This document shows, piece after piece, positions 1 to 8,313 of a DNA stretch of 64,000 bases. The notes beneath the pieces were generated by a model. The model was given only the letters and a program-made list of their open reading frames with translations. It was not told the origin of the DNA and made no database searches. Position numbers and translations under genes: made by a program. The DNA is from Sporisorium sorghi (lineage: Eukaryota > Basidiomycota > Ustilaginomycetes > Ustilaginales > Ustilaginaceae): positions 186,001 through 250,000 of the forward strand of contig JALCCG010000001.1 of assembly GCA_023212695.1 (NCBI GenBank). Reading direction: 5' to 3'. The stretch's first letter is position 1; every line of letters starts with the position of its first letter.

Positions 1-2
1 CC

Positions 3-1244
3 GTCATTCGTCTGACCTATTTGCCGTTAACGAAGTATCATATATTGGTCTCTGTGTTTGATACCTTGGCGTCTTTTGTCATCGTGATCTCTTTTCATTT
101 CGTGAACTTTCTCGATTCGGAGAAGAAGAAGTTACATAAGCAGAATGATTATCTGACGTATCACGATCCTTTAACGGGTTTGCTCAATTATGATGGATAT
201 TTGCATAAAGTTCAGCATTTAATTAAATTGAACAAACCTTTTCAATTGGTGCTGCTGGATATCAACAACTTCAAATCATTGAATGCCAAAGATATATCGA
301 CCGCCAATGAGATTCTTATCAGTTTCTCGCGCGCACTGCGCAAGCTGTTCCTGAACGATATGCTTGCAGCTTCCCGGTACGCAGGAGATCGCTTTGCTAT
401 ACTGCTCCCGGAGCATGTAAACATCGAGAGCAGCATGTTTAACTTTGAGCATATCGGTGTTCAGGTGACTTACAGCATTACGTGTTATCCCCATGAAGCG
501 TTAACCTATCAGGAGATGCTCAGCACCGCGGAGGACCGGATATTTCAGATGCGGCGCAATTCCTGGATGAGAAGCCAGGAGGAGATCCTTCGAACGGAAA
601 AGATGAAGATGGTGGGAGAGCTGGCTGCCGGGATGGCTCATGAAATCCGGAATCCCCTCACCTCCATTAAAGGCTTCATACAACTTTCGAAAAATCAAAG
701 CTATAACATACAGCCCTGGTACGAGGTGATTATGGGCGAAATCACGAGGGTAGGGGAATTGACAGCGGAGTTTCTGCATTTTTCCAAGCCGCATGCCAGC
801 AACATGAGAGTTGAGTCGCTTACGGATTGTATGACCCGTGTCTATTCCCTATGTGAATCCGAAGCTGCTTCCCATGGACATCTATTTACGCTCGATTTAA
901 GCGATGATCCGATCCATATCGTCATGGACCGCGACAAGATCATTCAGGTGCTGATTAATTTGATCCGGAATTCATTTCAGGCGATGGAGCATACCGGCAC
1001 GGTTCGTATCTCGCTAGAGGCAGTAGAAGCGCTTGCAGTGGTAAGGGTCGAGGACACAGGTAAAGGGATTGCTGATGAAAATCTGGCGAAGATTTTTGAT
1101 CCGTTCTATACAACCAAAGAAGAGGGCACGGGTCTCGGACTGTCCCTGTGTCAGAAAATTGTAGAGGATCATGGCGGGAGAATTACCGTACAAAGTGAGC
1201 TTGGTAAGGGTACGACATTTACCTTGCGGATTCCGTTGGCCTAG
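3..1244 (+). CDS. sensor histidine kinase with degenerate GGDEF domain (5' end outside window)
   Basis: The frame is open to the window edge, so the gene starts upstream and the TTG at 21 is internal. A hydrophobic segment follows (last membrane helix). Numbered from 21, a GGDEF-like domain spans about residues 45-190; its signature is AGDRF instead of GGDEF, so diguanylate cyclase activity is unlikely. A HisKA module follows with H-box AHEIRNPLTS (phospho-acceptor His about 207), then an ATPase domain with N-box NLIRNSF, G1 DTGKGI and G2 GTGLGLSL. Inference: a membrane sensor that autophosphorylates and passes phosphate to an unlinked regulator (the family resembles sporulation or Kin-type kinases). 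No partner regulator lies beside it. The kinase call is firm; the signal is unknown. Confidence 0.85.
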   Translation, partial: VIRLTYLPLTKYHILVSVFDTLASFVIVISFHFVNFLDSEKKKLHKQNDYLTYHDPLTGLLNYDGYLHKVQHLIKLNKPFQLVLLDINNFKSLNAKDISTANEILISFSRALRKLFLNDMLAASRYAGDRFAILLPEHVNIESSMFNFEHIGVQVTYSITCYPHEALTYQEMLSTAEDRIFQMRRNSWMRSQEEILRTEKMKMVGELAAGMAHEIRNPLTSIKGFIQLSKNQSYNIQPWYEVIMGEITRVGELTAEFLHFSKPHASNMRVESLTDCMTRVYSLCESEAASHGHLFTLDLSDDPIHIVMDRDKIIQVLINLIRNSFQAMEHTGTVRISLEAVEALAVVRVEDTGKGIADENLAKIFDPFYTTKEEGTGLGLSLCQKIVEDHGGRITVQSELGKGTTFTLRIPLA

Positions 1245-1372
1245 AAAAAATGGATAGCAATATCGTGGAATATATCCTATGATAGGATAGTTATTTAGCA
1301 GTCGGATGTTTTAGAAAAGAGATTAATCATGATATGCATCGTTGTGTTGCAGGAAAGGAAGTAACCGTTCGT

Positions 1373-2623
1373 ATGTCGATTTCCACCAATGAAGCCAGCT
1401 CTACGATGGTACTAACGCGCAGAAAGAGGCTTCAGTTTGCTCTGATTCTGGGATCACTTTCAGCATTTGGGCCATTATCTGTTGATATGTATTTACCGGC
1501 GCTTCCCAAGCTGTCAGAAAGTTTGGGTTCACCTGCCTCATTAGCTCAGCTCAGCCTGACGGCATTCTTGCTCGGACTGGCACTCGGACAATTGGTAGCC
1601 GGACCGTTAAGTGATATAAGGGGGAGGAAAGGGCCGCTGATCGTCTCACTGATTATTTATTCGGTGACCTCCTTGCTCTGTGCATTTGCGCCTAGCATAT
1701 GGGTCCTGGTTGCACTTCGTTTCATACAGGGAGCAAGCGGAGCGGCGGGCATTGTGATCTCCAGGGCAGTCGTCCGGGATTTATACACCGGTTCCGAGCT
1801 GACCAAATTCTTCACTTTGCTGATGTTAATCAATGGTTTGGCACCGATTATTGCGCCTGTGTTCGGAGCATTTATCCTTAACTTTGTTTCATGGCGCGGG
1901 GTTTTTGTTGTATTGTTCCTGATCGGTGTGTTGATGCTGCTTGCTGTCCTCTTTGGTCTTCCCGAGACGCTGAACCGGGAGAAAAGAGCAACCGGTGGCA
2001 TTAAGCAGACATTTCGCACATTCGGTACACTGATCCAGGACCGTGTATTCGTTGGCTATGCGCTGTCTCAAGCGTTTGTATCCGCCGCAATGTTCGCTTA
2101 TATCTCGGGATCTCCGTTCGTTCTGCAGGATATATTCGGTGTTTCCCCTCAGATGTACAGTCTGTTTTTTGCCGTGAATGGAATTGGTATTGTTTTGTTC
2201 TCGCAGATAACAGGCAGAATGGCTTCTCGCACCGGTGAAACGAAACTGTTAATGACAGGACTTGTGATTGCCGCATTTGGAGGGACCTCGTTATTCGTCA
2301 TCACATGGCTTGGCGGAGGATTATTATTCATTGCACCGATGCTGTTCCTGATTGTATCGGCCGTCGGTATGGTAAGTGCTACGACAACATCGCTCGCGAT
2401 GCAGAAGCAGGAAGCCCGTACAGCGGGAAGCGCCTCGGCACTGCTTGGTTTGCTGCCCTTGTTGTTAGGTGCAGCGGCCAGTCCCCTGGTGGGACTGGGT
2501 GACGGCACAACGGCGGCACCGATGGGAACGGTAATCGGCATTGCAGAATTGCTGGCGATCAGTTCGTTTTTATTCCTGGTCATGCCGCTTACCCACCGCA
2601 AAGACACTCACGTTGCACTATAA
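1373..2623 (+). CDS. MFS drug resistance transporter, Bcr/CflA type
   Basis: About 416 residues with twelve predicted membrane segments. The N-terminal region has the Bcr/CflA hallmarks: SVDMYLPALP in the first helix and loop, and the MFS motif A variant GPLSDIRGRKGP between helices 2 and 3. Family members export drugs such as bicyclomycin, chloramphenicol or sulfonamides by proton antiport; the substrate here cannot be told. An ATG at 1334 is in frame, but the ATG at 1373 is preceded by AGGAAAGGAAG at 1351-1361 with good spacing, so 1373 is preferred. A strong terminator follows at 2636, so it is probably monocistronic. Confidence 0.88.
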   Translation: MSISTNEASSTMVLTRRKRLQFALILGSLSAFGPLSVDMYLPALPKLSESLGSPASLAQLSLTAFLLGLALGQLVAGPLSDIRGRKGPLIVSLIIYSVTSLLCAFAPSIWVLVALRFIQGASGAAGIVISRAVVRDLYTGSELTKFFTLLMLINGLAPIIAPVFGAFILNFVSWRGVFVVLFLIGVLMLLAVLFGLPETLNREKRATGGIKQTFRTFGTLIQDRVFVGYALSQAFVSAAMFAYISGSPFVLQDIFGVSPQMYSLFFAVNGIGIVLFSQITGRMASRTGETKLLMTGLVIAAFGGTSLFVITWLGGGLLFIAPMLFLIVSAVGMVSATTTSLAMQKQEARTAGSASALLGLLPLLLGAAASPLVGLGDGTTAAPMGTVIGIAELLAISSFLFLVMPLTHRKDTHVAL

Positions 2624-2635
2624 GTACCTTGTGTA

Positions 2636-2669
2636 GAAACCCGACCTTTCATGGTGCGGGTTTCTTTTT
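2636..2669 (+). terminator. Rho-independent terminator after MFS gene
   Basis: GAAACCCG pairs with CGGGTTTC across a short loop and is followed by CTTTTT. It lies 13 bases after the transporter stop codon. Confidence 0.85.
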
Positions 2670-2797
2670 GCATTTTATAAGGCTTTGCATGAATTGTCTG
2701 TTAAGCAATCATAATACCATAGAGAAGAAATATACGGAGTAGTAGACCGAGCAAGCACGTACAGAGGATAACCTAAAGAAAAAGCGGGTGAACTGGT

Positions 2798-3730
2798 TTG
2801 AGATGGATGTCGGTTGTAAGCCTATTGTTCTTACTCTTGCAAGAGAATGAACCGGATAACAACAATTTAACGATTATGCAAGAAGGAAAAGTCATGACCA
2901 GTGTAAGTCGTAGCGAACACGCGCTTGACGTGTTCCCACTGCTGGACATGGATAAATACGAGCACTGGGTGGATATGCTTGATCGGAAAACATATCTTGA
3001 AGCACAGAATGCCCGCATTGGCAGCAGCGGACAGATTGTTCCCGGACAGAACGGTCATAGGCTGAACCGTCGAAAGCTGTTGGAGCAATATTATGCGTAT
3101 ATGTACGGCACCGGCTCTGCTTCCATCGAGGCTCCATGGTACCCGACTTATCCCAAGGTGGACACGGAGCTTCTTGCGGCAATCCGGGTTAAACCCATCG
3201 GTTACTATGTCACTTATTTTAATTCCAGCAATAAAAATCGTTCCCATAATATTGCATTAGCTTCGAAAGCGATTGATAGTGCCGTCGTATTTCCGGGCGA
3301 AACCTTTTCCTTCAATGAGGTTGTGGGCATGCGAACGATAGACAGAGGTTATAAGCGTGCAGGCGTTATTGTAAGAGGTGAGCTGTCAGAGGGAGTGGGG
3401 GGAGGAATCTGTCAGGTATCCTCCACACTGTTCAATGCCATCGACCGGGCTGGATTGCAGATCGTCAAGCGGTACTCCCACAGCCGTAATGTTCCCTATG
3501 TGCTTCCGGGGCGGGATGCTACCGTCAGTTGGGGCGGACCCGACTTTGTGTTTGAGAATGCATATAACCAGCCTATTCTAATTCGGGCCTACGGTAGTGG
3601 CGGAAGATTGACGGTATCCATATTTTCCTCTGAGCTCATTGAGTACAAGCCGCGTAATGTGCCTAGCATATCGAATCGATTGCCGGAGGAAACGAAAGAC
3701 AGCCTGCACAATCCCGTCAGCGGGGATTAA
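2798..3730 (+). CDS. VanW family protein
   Basis: About 310 residues. The C-terminal half has the VanW core: FPGETFSFNEVVG, then GGGICQVSSTLFNA and a later WGGPDF block. VanW-domain proteins occur in some vancomycin resistance clusters, but most genomic copies are of unknown function and are thought to act at the cell envelope. No vanHAX-type genes are near, so this is not evidence of glycopeptide resistance. The start is uncertain: TTG at 2798 and ATG at 2807 are both in frame, a stop at 2789 rules out a longer form, and the ribosome binding site is weak. The first residues are hydrophobic (SVVSLLFLLL) and could be a shortened signal peptide. The 3' end slightly overlaps the convergent pseudogene at 3717. 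Confidence 0.8.
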   Translation: MRWMSVVSLLFLLLQENEPDNNNLTIMQEGKVMTSVSRSEHALDVFPLLDMDKYEHWVDMLDRKTYLEAQNARIGSSGQIVPGQNGHRLNRRKLLEQYYAYMYGTGSASIEAPWYPTYPKVDTELLAAIRVKPIGYYVTYFNSSNKNRSHNIALASKAIDSAVVFPGETFSFNEVVGMRTIDRGYKRAGVIVRGELSEGVGGGICQVSSTLFNAIDRAGLQIVKRYSHSRNVPYVLPGRDATVSWGGPDFVFENAYNQPILIRAYGSGGRLTVSIFSSELIEYKPRNVPSISNRLPEETKDSLHNPVSGD

Positions 3731-4471
3731 TGGAATTGCCAATGAAAGCTTCCCTTGCCTTGATGGGGTCTTCGAACCAGGCCACGATTTCATCAGCCGT
3801 CTGTTGGTCAGCGGCGGCCTTCATTAGTAGTCCTGCAATATGCTCCGGAAGCGGCTGTGTCATTGCATTGGTCCATTCCGTAACGGCAACGATATAGGCC
3901 TTTACCCGGTTCCAATAAGCTGCGCCAACAGCTTCATCCCATGCGGCTTCCTTGTTTGTTACAAGGGTTTCATAGATTTGCTCAGCCGCATAGGATGCCA
4001 TATTACAGCCCTGACCTGTAATCGGATCAGTCAAAAAGACACTGTCGCCGCATCCCAAAATAAAGGTGTGGTTCTCCATGACATGGGGGCGGTGAATGAT
4101 CGAAGTGATCACAGTCTGAAGATAAGCCTGTTCATCAATGAGTCCAAATGAAGCAGAAGTGATACGAGCAGCGATTTCCGGAAAATGTTCCCCGACGGTG
4201 ATCCGCATACGTTCTTCAAAGGCTTCGGGAATCTTAATCCCTTTGAATGTGTCCAATATCCCATCTGGAACAGCTTCAATAAACAAAATCGTGGCACGAC
4301 CGGAATCGGTGACTGTCGGGATTTCAAATCCTGAGAAGTTACACGACCGGGTACGAAGGTCACGCCTTGCAGCTCAAGATCCTTCATCGCGTTGGAAAAG
4401 CGTAAACGTTGATCGGTCGATGTCGCAGAGCCAGCCAGTTGTCCCGTAAATAACCGCTGCTGCCAATACAT
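3717..4471 (-). pseudogene. StyA-like FAD monooxygenase, truncated and frameshifted
   Basis: Two minus-strand frames carry consecutive parts of one styrene/indole monooxygenase-type flavoprotein. 4471 down to about 4330 reads YWQQRLFTGQLAG then GVTFVPGRVT. From about 4330 to 3717, in another frame, comes GRATILFIEAVPDG, then the FAD-binding GD motif region (GCGDSVFLTDPITGQGCNM) and the C-terminus. The N-terminal Rossmann GxGxxG region is missing, a middle stretch seems deleted, and the two parts are out of frame. Homology stops at 4471, immediately beside the dif-like site at 4473. Inference: a dead gene left after a recombination or deletion event. The family call rests on the flavin motif and layout. 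Confidence 0.75.
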
Positions 4472-4472
4472 T

Positions 4473-4500
4473 GGTTTACATAATATTTATTATGGTATAT
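4473..4500 (+). other. dif-like site 1 (XerD-arm motif)
   Basis: GGTTTACATAA, then TATTTA, then a less conserved arm. Against the B. subtilis dif sequence as I recall it (reverse complement starting AGTTTACATAATAT), 21 of 28 positions match, with 13 in a row in the XerD arm and centre. The next copy in the same orientation is at 42013 (20-base core identical) and a variant is at 38342. Function is inferred from sequence likeness only. Confidence 0.5.
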
Positions 4501-4560
4501 ATGTGAAGTGCACTTAAACTAGTTTATCGATACGGCTATCCCGTGTTGTTTTCTATAAGT

Positions 4561-4595
4561 AAGAGGCGAATCCTGTTTAGCGGATTCGCTTCTTG
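4561..4595 (-). terminator. terminator after P450 gene (possibly bidirectional)
   Basis: GCGAATCC pairs with GGATTCGC across an eight-base loop, flanked by AAGAG and CTTCTT that extend the stem. It lies just downstream of the leftward P450 gene. Confidence 0.6.
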
Positions 4596-4624
4596 TTATT
4601 TGAAGACTATGATTGCAGGATTGC

Positions 4625-5824
4625 TCATGATTCAGGGTGGAGGGCCAGCGGTATTTCTTCCACGCCCCGGACAATCATGCCAGGTCTCCATCTAAGTTCA
4701 TCCACACCAGCCTGAAGCTCAAAATAAGGATAGCGTCGGAGCAGCGTGTTGATTGCAATTTCGGCTTCAAGTCTGGCTAGCGGCGCCCCCAGGCATAGAT
4801 GTATCCCTTTGCCAAAAGCTAAATGTCGGCTCTTCTCCCGCGTAATATCAAAGAGATCGGGATGTTCAAATGGACCGGCATCCCGGTTTGCGGAGTTCAG
4901 GGAAACCACGACCAAATCGCCTTTTTTCATCTGAACACCATGAAACTCCATATCCTCCGCGGCCCAGCGAGAGGTGCTGAATTCAACCGGACCGTTATAA
5001 CGAAGCATTTCTTCAATGGCGCCATGAATGAGTTCGGGTTGTTCCTGCAGCAGCTTGCGCTGCTCCGGATATTCCAGCAGCGCAAGCACGCCATTGCCGA
5101 TCAAGTTAACCGTTGTTTCATGGCCGGCAATAATCATAAGCGTGACTACGCCATACAGCTCCTGTTCAGACAAACGATCCCCTTGATTCTCGGCCATGAC
5201 CAGCTGACTGATCATATCATCGCCCGGATTCTCGCGAACCTTGGCAAACCAATCCTTCAAGTAGGCGATAAATTCATGCATATGCCGAACGACCTCTTCG
5301 CTTGTTTCCCGATTCGAAGCGCCGATGATGGAGTTGGACCATATCCGGAACTTGTCCTGATCCTCCGTAGGTACACCAAGGATTTCGCTGATTACAATAA
5401 TAGGAAGTTTAAAGGCATACTCATCAATGAGATTCATCGTAACTTTGGCGGAGGCTTCATGCAGAAGGGTATCGGCAATGTCTTGTATATGGCTCCGCAT
5501 ATCAGCAATTCTCTGGGGAGTGAAGCCTTTCTGCACCAGTCCGCGGAGGCGTTTGTGATCCGGCGGATCGGCGAACAGCATGTTGGTACTGAATACACTG
5601 GTATGTTCTGCTCCGTAAGCTTTGGTAATGTCTTTTATAAACCGGCCATCCTTCAGCGCGGCAACCGCCTCGTCGTAACGGGTGATCAGCCATCCATAGC
5701 GACCATCAGGAAACTTCAGATTCAGAATCGGTTCGCTTTGTCTTAATTTCTCGTAAACGGGATAAGGATTTTGGGTGAATTCCTCAGTAAACAACGCATT
5801 TTTCAGAGATTCGTTCGCACTCAT
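4625..5824 (-). CDS. cytochrome P450 (CYP107/PksS-like)
   Basis: 399 residues, a normal length for a soluble bacterial class I P450. The I-helix oxygen-binding motif is AGHETT, the K-helix ExxR is EEMLR, and the haem loop is FGKGIHLCLG with the axial Cys at about 344. ATG at 5824 is preceded by GAGAGGAG at good spacing. These enzymes hydroxylate small lipophilic substrates using an external ferredoxin and reductase, neither of which is encoded here. The N-terminal region (NPYPVYEKLR, WLITRYDEAVAALKD) is like the PksS/CYP107 branch, often in polyketide tailoring, but no biosynthetic cluster is adjacent. It looks intact although both neighbours are broken genes. Confidence 0.92.
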   Translation of the reverse strand: MSANESLKNALFTEEFTQNPYPVYEKLRQSEPILNLKFPDGRYGWLITRYDEAVAALKDGRFIKDITKAYGAEHTSVFSTNMLFADPPDHKRLRGLVQKGFTPQRIADMRSHIQDIADTLLHEASAKVTMNLIDEYAFKLPIIVISEILGVPTEDQDKFRIWSNSIIGASNRETSEEVVRHMHEFIAYLKDWFAKVRENPGDDMISQLVMAENQGDRLSEQELYGVVTLMIIAGHETTVNLIGNGVLALLEYPEQRKLLQEQPELIHGAIEEMLRYNGPVEFSTSRWAAEDMEFHGVQMKKGDLVVVSLNSANRDAGPFEHPDLFDITREKSRHLAFGKGIHLCLGAPLARLEAEIAINTLLRRYPYFELQAGVDELRWRPGMIVRGVEEIPLALHPES

Positions 5825-6027
5825 ACATTTGGGTCTCCTCTCGAAAATGTTAGCTTCTTATCCAGTATAAGGGATGGCGAAGATCATAACCAAATTTCAC
5901 ATTTAGTCTATCACTTTGTATAAACTGTCATTTTGATCGAATGAAATCAACATCTCTTTTCACCTTTTGCGAATATCGCTGGCCCGCAGCCTCCATTAAT
6001 CTGTGTAGAGCACAAACAAGCTCAATC

Positions 6028-6891
6028 TGGTTGCTTGCCAGCGAGGATTATCCTGATGTGATCACGGGTCTGAACATTTCGCCTGCGCAGCAGATGATCT
6101 ACAGCACGCAGGGTGCCTTTCTCCCGTTGAACGAGCTGATAGAAAAGCAAGGGACAAATACAAAGAAGATGTTCCAGGATAACCCGGAGATCCAATCGAC
6201 GATAACCGCTGTCGACGGCAATATCTATCACTGCTCCATGAGCCAGAAGATGTGGATTTATGAGCCATGGCTTAAGAAGCTCAATCTGGACATGCCGGAA
6301 ACGACGGATGAACTGTACGAGGTGTTGAAAGCGTTTAAAAAGAACGATCCGAACGGCAATGGCAAACCGGATGAAATTCCGCTATCGATATCACCGAAAT
6401 CCTGGAGCTCTTCCATCGATGCCTTCCTGTTGAACTCGTTCATCTACAATCCGGTTTACGGCTCCAGTTACAAGCATATATTCATAAAAGATAACAAACT
6501 CGACGTCGCTTACAACAAACCGGAGTGGAGAGAAGGACTGCGTTATTTGAACAGGCTGTACGCCGAGGGGCTGCTCGCTCCAGAGTCGTTTACGCAGGAT
6601 GATAATCAGCTGATACAGATCGGCGAGAACCCCGACACGGTCTTCTGTGGCGCTTCGACCGGCGGTCACCAGGGCGTGTTCACGCAGCTGCTGGGTGATA
6701 CCGGAAGGTGGAAGGAGTATAAGACCGTACCGCCGCTGAAGGGACCGAACGGAGTTCAGTATGCTGCACTCGATTCCACCGGCTTAATCCCGGGTGCATT
6801 TGTCATTACGAAGAAGGCCAGGCATCCCGAGCTTGCGCTTCGATGGGCAGATGGACTGTATGAGCGGGAAGCGAAGGAAGGGATTATCTGA
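6028..6891 (+). pseudogene. sugar ABC solute-binding protein, truncated at both ends
   Basis: The frame contains a typical LipO-like family 1 solute-binding segment: ASEDYPDVI, FLPLNELI, then FKKNDPNGNGKPDEIPL (a calcium-loop-like segment) and GLLAPESFTQDDNQL. A signal peptide and lipobox are absent and homology begins only near 6028, although an ATG exists at 5941. The C-terminal half stops abruptly near 6880, where the reading passes into an unrelated sugar isomerase remnant in another frame. It is therefore an internal fragment, not a functional receptor. No matching permease genes remain beside it. Confidence 0.75.
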
Positions 6892-7390
6892 AACCCACCT
6901 GAAATGGATTGTGGAAGGATGCAGGCAGATCGCCGATTACGCGGCCCAATTCGATATTACGACCACGATTGAGAATCATGGCGTGAGCGTGCAGGCAAGC
7001 GACCGAGTACAGCGTGTGCTTCAAGCCGTCAACCGTCAGAATTTTAGAACAACGCTGGATATCGGCAACTTCCTATGCGTGGATGAGCAGCCGCTGGTCG
7101 GCGTTCGGCGCAACCTGCCATTGGCTTCACTAATCTATGCCAAGGATTTCTATTATCGTCCGTTCGATCAAGATCCGGGTGGGGGAAAATGGTTCAGAAC
7201 GTCCCACGGCAACTACCTGCGGGGGTCCATCTTCGGTCAGGGAGATATCGACGCGCGCCGAATCCTTAAGATCATCAAGGAATATGGTTATGACGGTGAT
7301 ATTACGCTGGAATTCGAAGGGATGGAAGAATGCCGTGAAGGAACCCGGCTGGGCCTGGACAATTTAAAACGAGTATGGGAGGAAGTCTAG
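6880..7390 (+). pseudogene. sugar phosphate isomerase/epimerase (xylose isomerase-like TIM barrel), 5' truncated
   Basis: From about 6880 one frame reads the C-terminal two thirds of an AP endonuclease family 2/xylose isomerase-like TIM barrel: TTIENHG, TTLDIGNF, GQGDID and LEFEGMEE. These supply the metal-binding Glu, Asp and His positions expected in the later strands. The N-terminal strands are missing and there is no start with a ribosome binding site. The upstream DNA is the solute-binding protein fragment, so one deletion probably joined the two genes. In Paenibacillus such isomerases commonly sit in sugar ABC operons, which fits a single lost transport and catabolism operon. Confidence 0.72.
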
Positions 7391-7453
7391 CAGCAGAGGC
7401 TCGCGAATCAGCGAATCGTAAGGCGAGTGTGACCGAGACTATATACATGAAGC

Positions 7454-7490
7454 AGGCCTGCCACGAAGTATAATCCTGGCTGGCCTTTTT
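7454..7490 (+). terminator. terminator after isomerase remnant
   Basis: AGGCCTGCCA pairs with TGGCTGGCCT (one T-T mismatch) and is followed by TTTT. Confidence 0.6.
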
Positions 7491-7604
7491 GTGCAGATTC
7501 ACTGATGAATCGACTGCTGCCCAATACGAAGTGAAATCTACCTGTATCTAGTAAAAATGGATGCTGAAATGGACAAATAGGATGCGAGAGACCAATATCA
7601 GTGA

Positions 7605-7633
7605 TTGACAATTTATGGGTTGCGTTTAGTATT
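7605..7633 (+). promoter_or_regulatory. sigma-A-like promoter of signalling operon
   Basis: TTGACA at 7605-7610 and TAGTAT at 7627-7632, spacer 16, about 50 bases upstream of the first gene's start codon. Confidence 0.45.
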
Positions 7634-7653
7634 AAACTGAAGGATAAATTTTA

Positions 7654-7668
7654 TGGTGATCATCACCA
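7654..7668. promoter_or_regulatory. perfect 7-1-7 palindrome upstream of signalling operon
   Basis: TGGTGATCATCACCA lies between the likely promoter and the ribosome binding site AAGGGGG of the gene at 7684. It could be a repressor operator; the binding protein is unknown. Confidence 0.4.
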
Positions 7669-7683
7669 GCCAAGGGGGATAAT

Positions 7684-8313
7684 ATGAACCAAACCACTGT
7701 GCCTTATAACGAGATTGAGCCGCAGCTGCAGACCGGAGATATTCTGCTCGCTCACGGTGTAGCCAAGGGAAGTTTGCGCATTGAAGAGCTGGAGCACTGC
7801 CCATGGTCACATGTTGCGATGGTCGTACGCGCGCCGAACGATGAAGTGCTCTTATGGGAATCCACATCGCTCGATAATCTGGAGGATTCATGGTTACATG
7901 TCAAAAAGTCAGGTCCTCAGATTGTGAAGCTTCGGGATCGATTGTCAACGGATGTTAGTAACCATTATGATACGATGTTTGCGATCCGTCATCTGCATGC
8001 TGATCGAACACCTGAAATGTATGAGCAGCTGGATCATTTTATCGAGCAGGTGCATGATGCCGTGTTTCCGGATAAAAAACAGATGTATTGGGAAATCATC
8101 GAAGGCAAGTTTGGCATTACATCTTCCTTCCGCGACTTTTTTTGCAGTAAACTGGTGGCGGAAACTTATATCCAATTAAAACTGCTATCCTCAGCTAAGG
8201 CACCTAACAGTTACGAACCCAAAGATTTTACGTCGAAGCGACATCTTTCTCTGCTGGGAAATGCTCGATTAAGCGATGAAATTTACATTGATGCAGCGTC
8301 AATTCTCACATGA
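7684..8313 (+). CDS. permuted papain-fold (YiiX/NlpC-P60-like) protein
   Basis: 209 residues. Two conserved blocks are visible: TGDILLAHG followed by WSHVAMVVR, with the His typical of circularly permuted NlpC/P60-like (LRAT-like) enzymes, and FFCSKLVAETY near the C-terminus, which supplies the candidate nucleophile Cys. Such proteins are amidases or acyltransferases acting on lipids or peptides, and the exact reaction is not predictable. ATG at 7684 follows AAGGGGGAT. No signal peptide is seen, so it is probably cytoplasmic. Its TGA overlaps the ATG at 8310 of the next gene, so translation with the hybrid kinase is likely coupled and the protein may belong to the same response. Confidence 0.75.
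   Translation: MNQTTVPYNEIEPQLQTGDILLAHGVAKGSLRIEELEHCPWSHVAMVVRAPNDEVLLWESTSLDNLEDSWLHVKKSGPQIVKLRDRLSTDVSNHYDTMFAIRHLHADRTPEMYEQLDHFIEQVHDAVFPDKKQMYWEIIEGKFGITSSFRDFFCSKLVAETYIQLKLLSSAKAPNSYEPKDFTSKRHLSLLGNARLSDEIYIDAASILT

Noticed and set aside
2798..3730. Vancomycin resistance operon from the VanW match
   Set aside because: VanW domains are widespread outside resistance clusters, and no vanH, vanA/B, vanX, vanR or vanS homologue is adjacent.
4823..5746. 307-codon plus-strand open frame opposite the P450 gene
   Set aside because: Mirror frame of a long conserved gene; no ribosome binding site and no family motif, while the minus-strand frame carries all P450 motifs.
5941..6027. Genuine N-terminus for the binding-protein fragment at 5941
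   Set aside because: The predicted residues lack a lipobox and signal peptide and do not resemble the family; homology begins near 6028.
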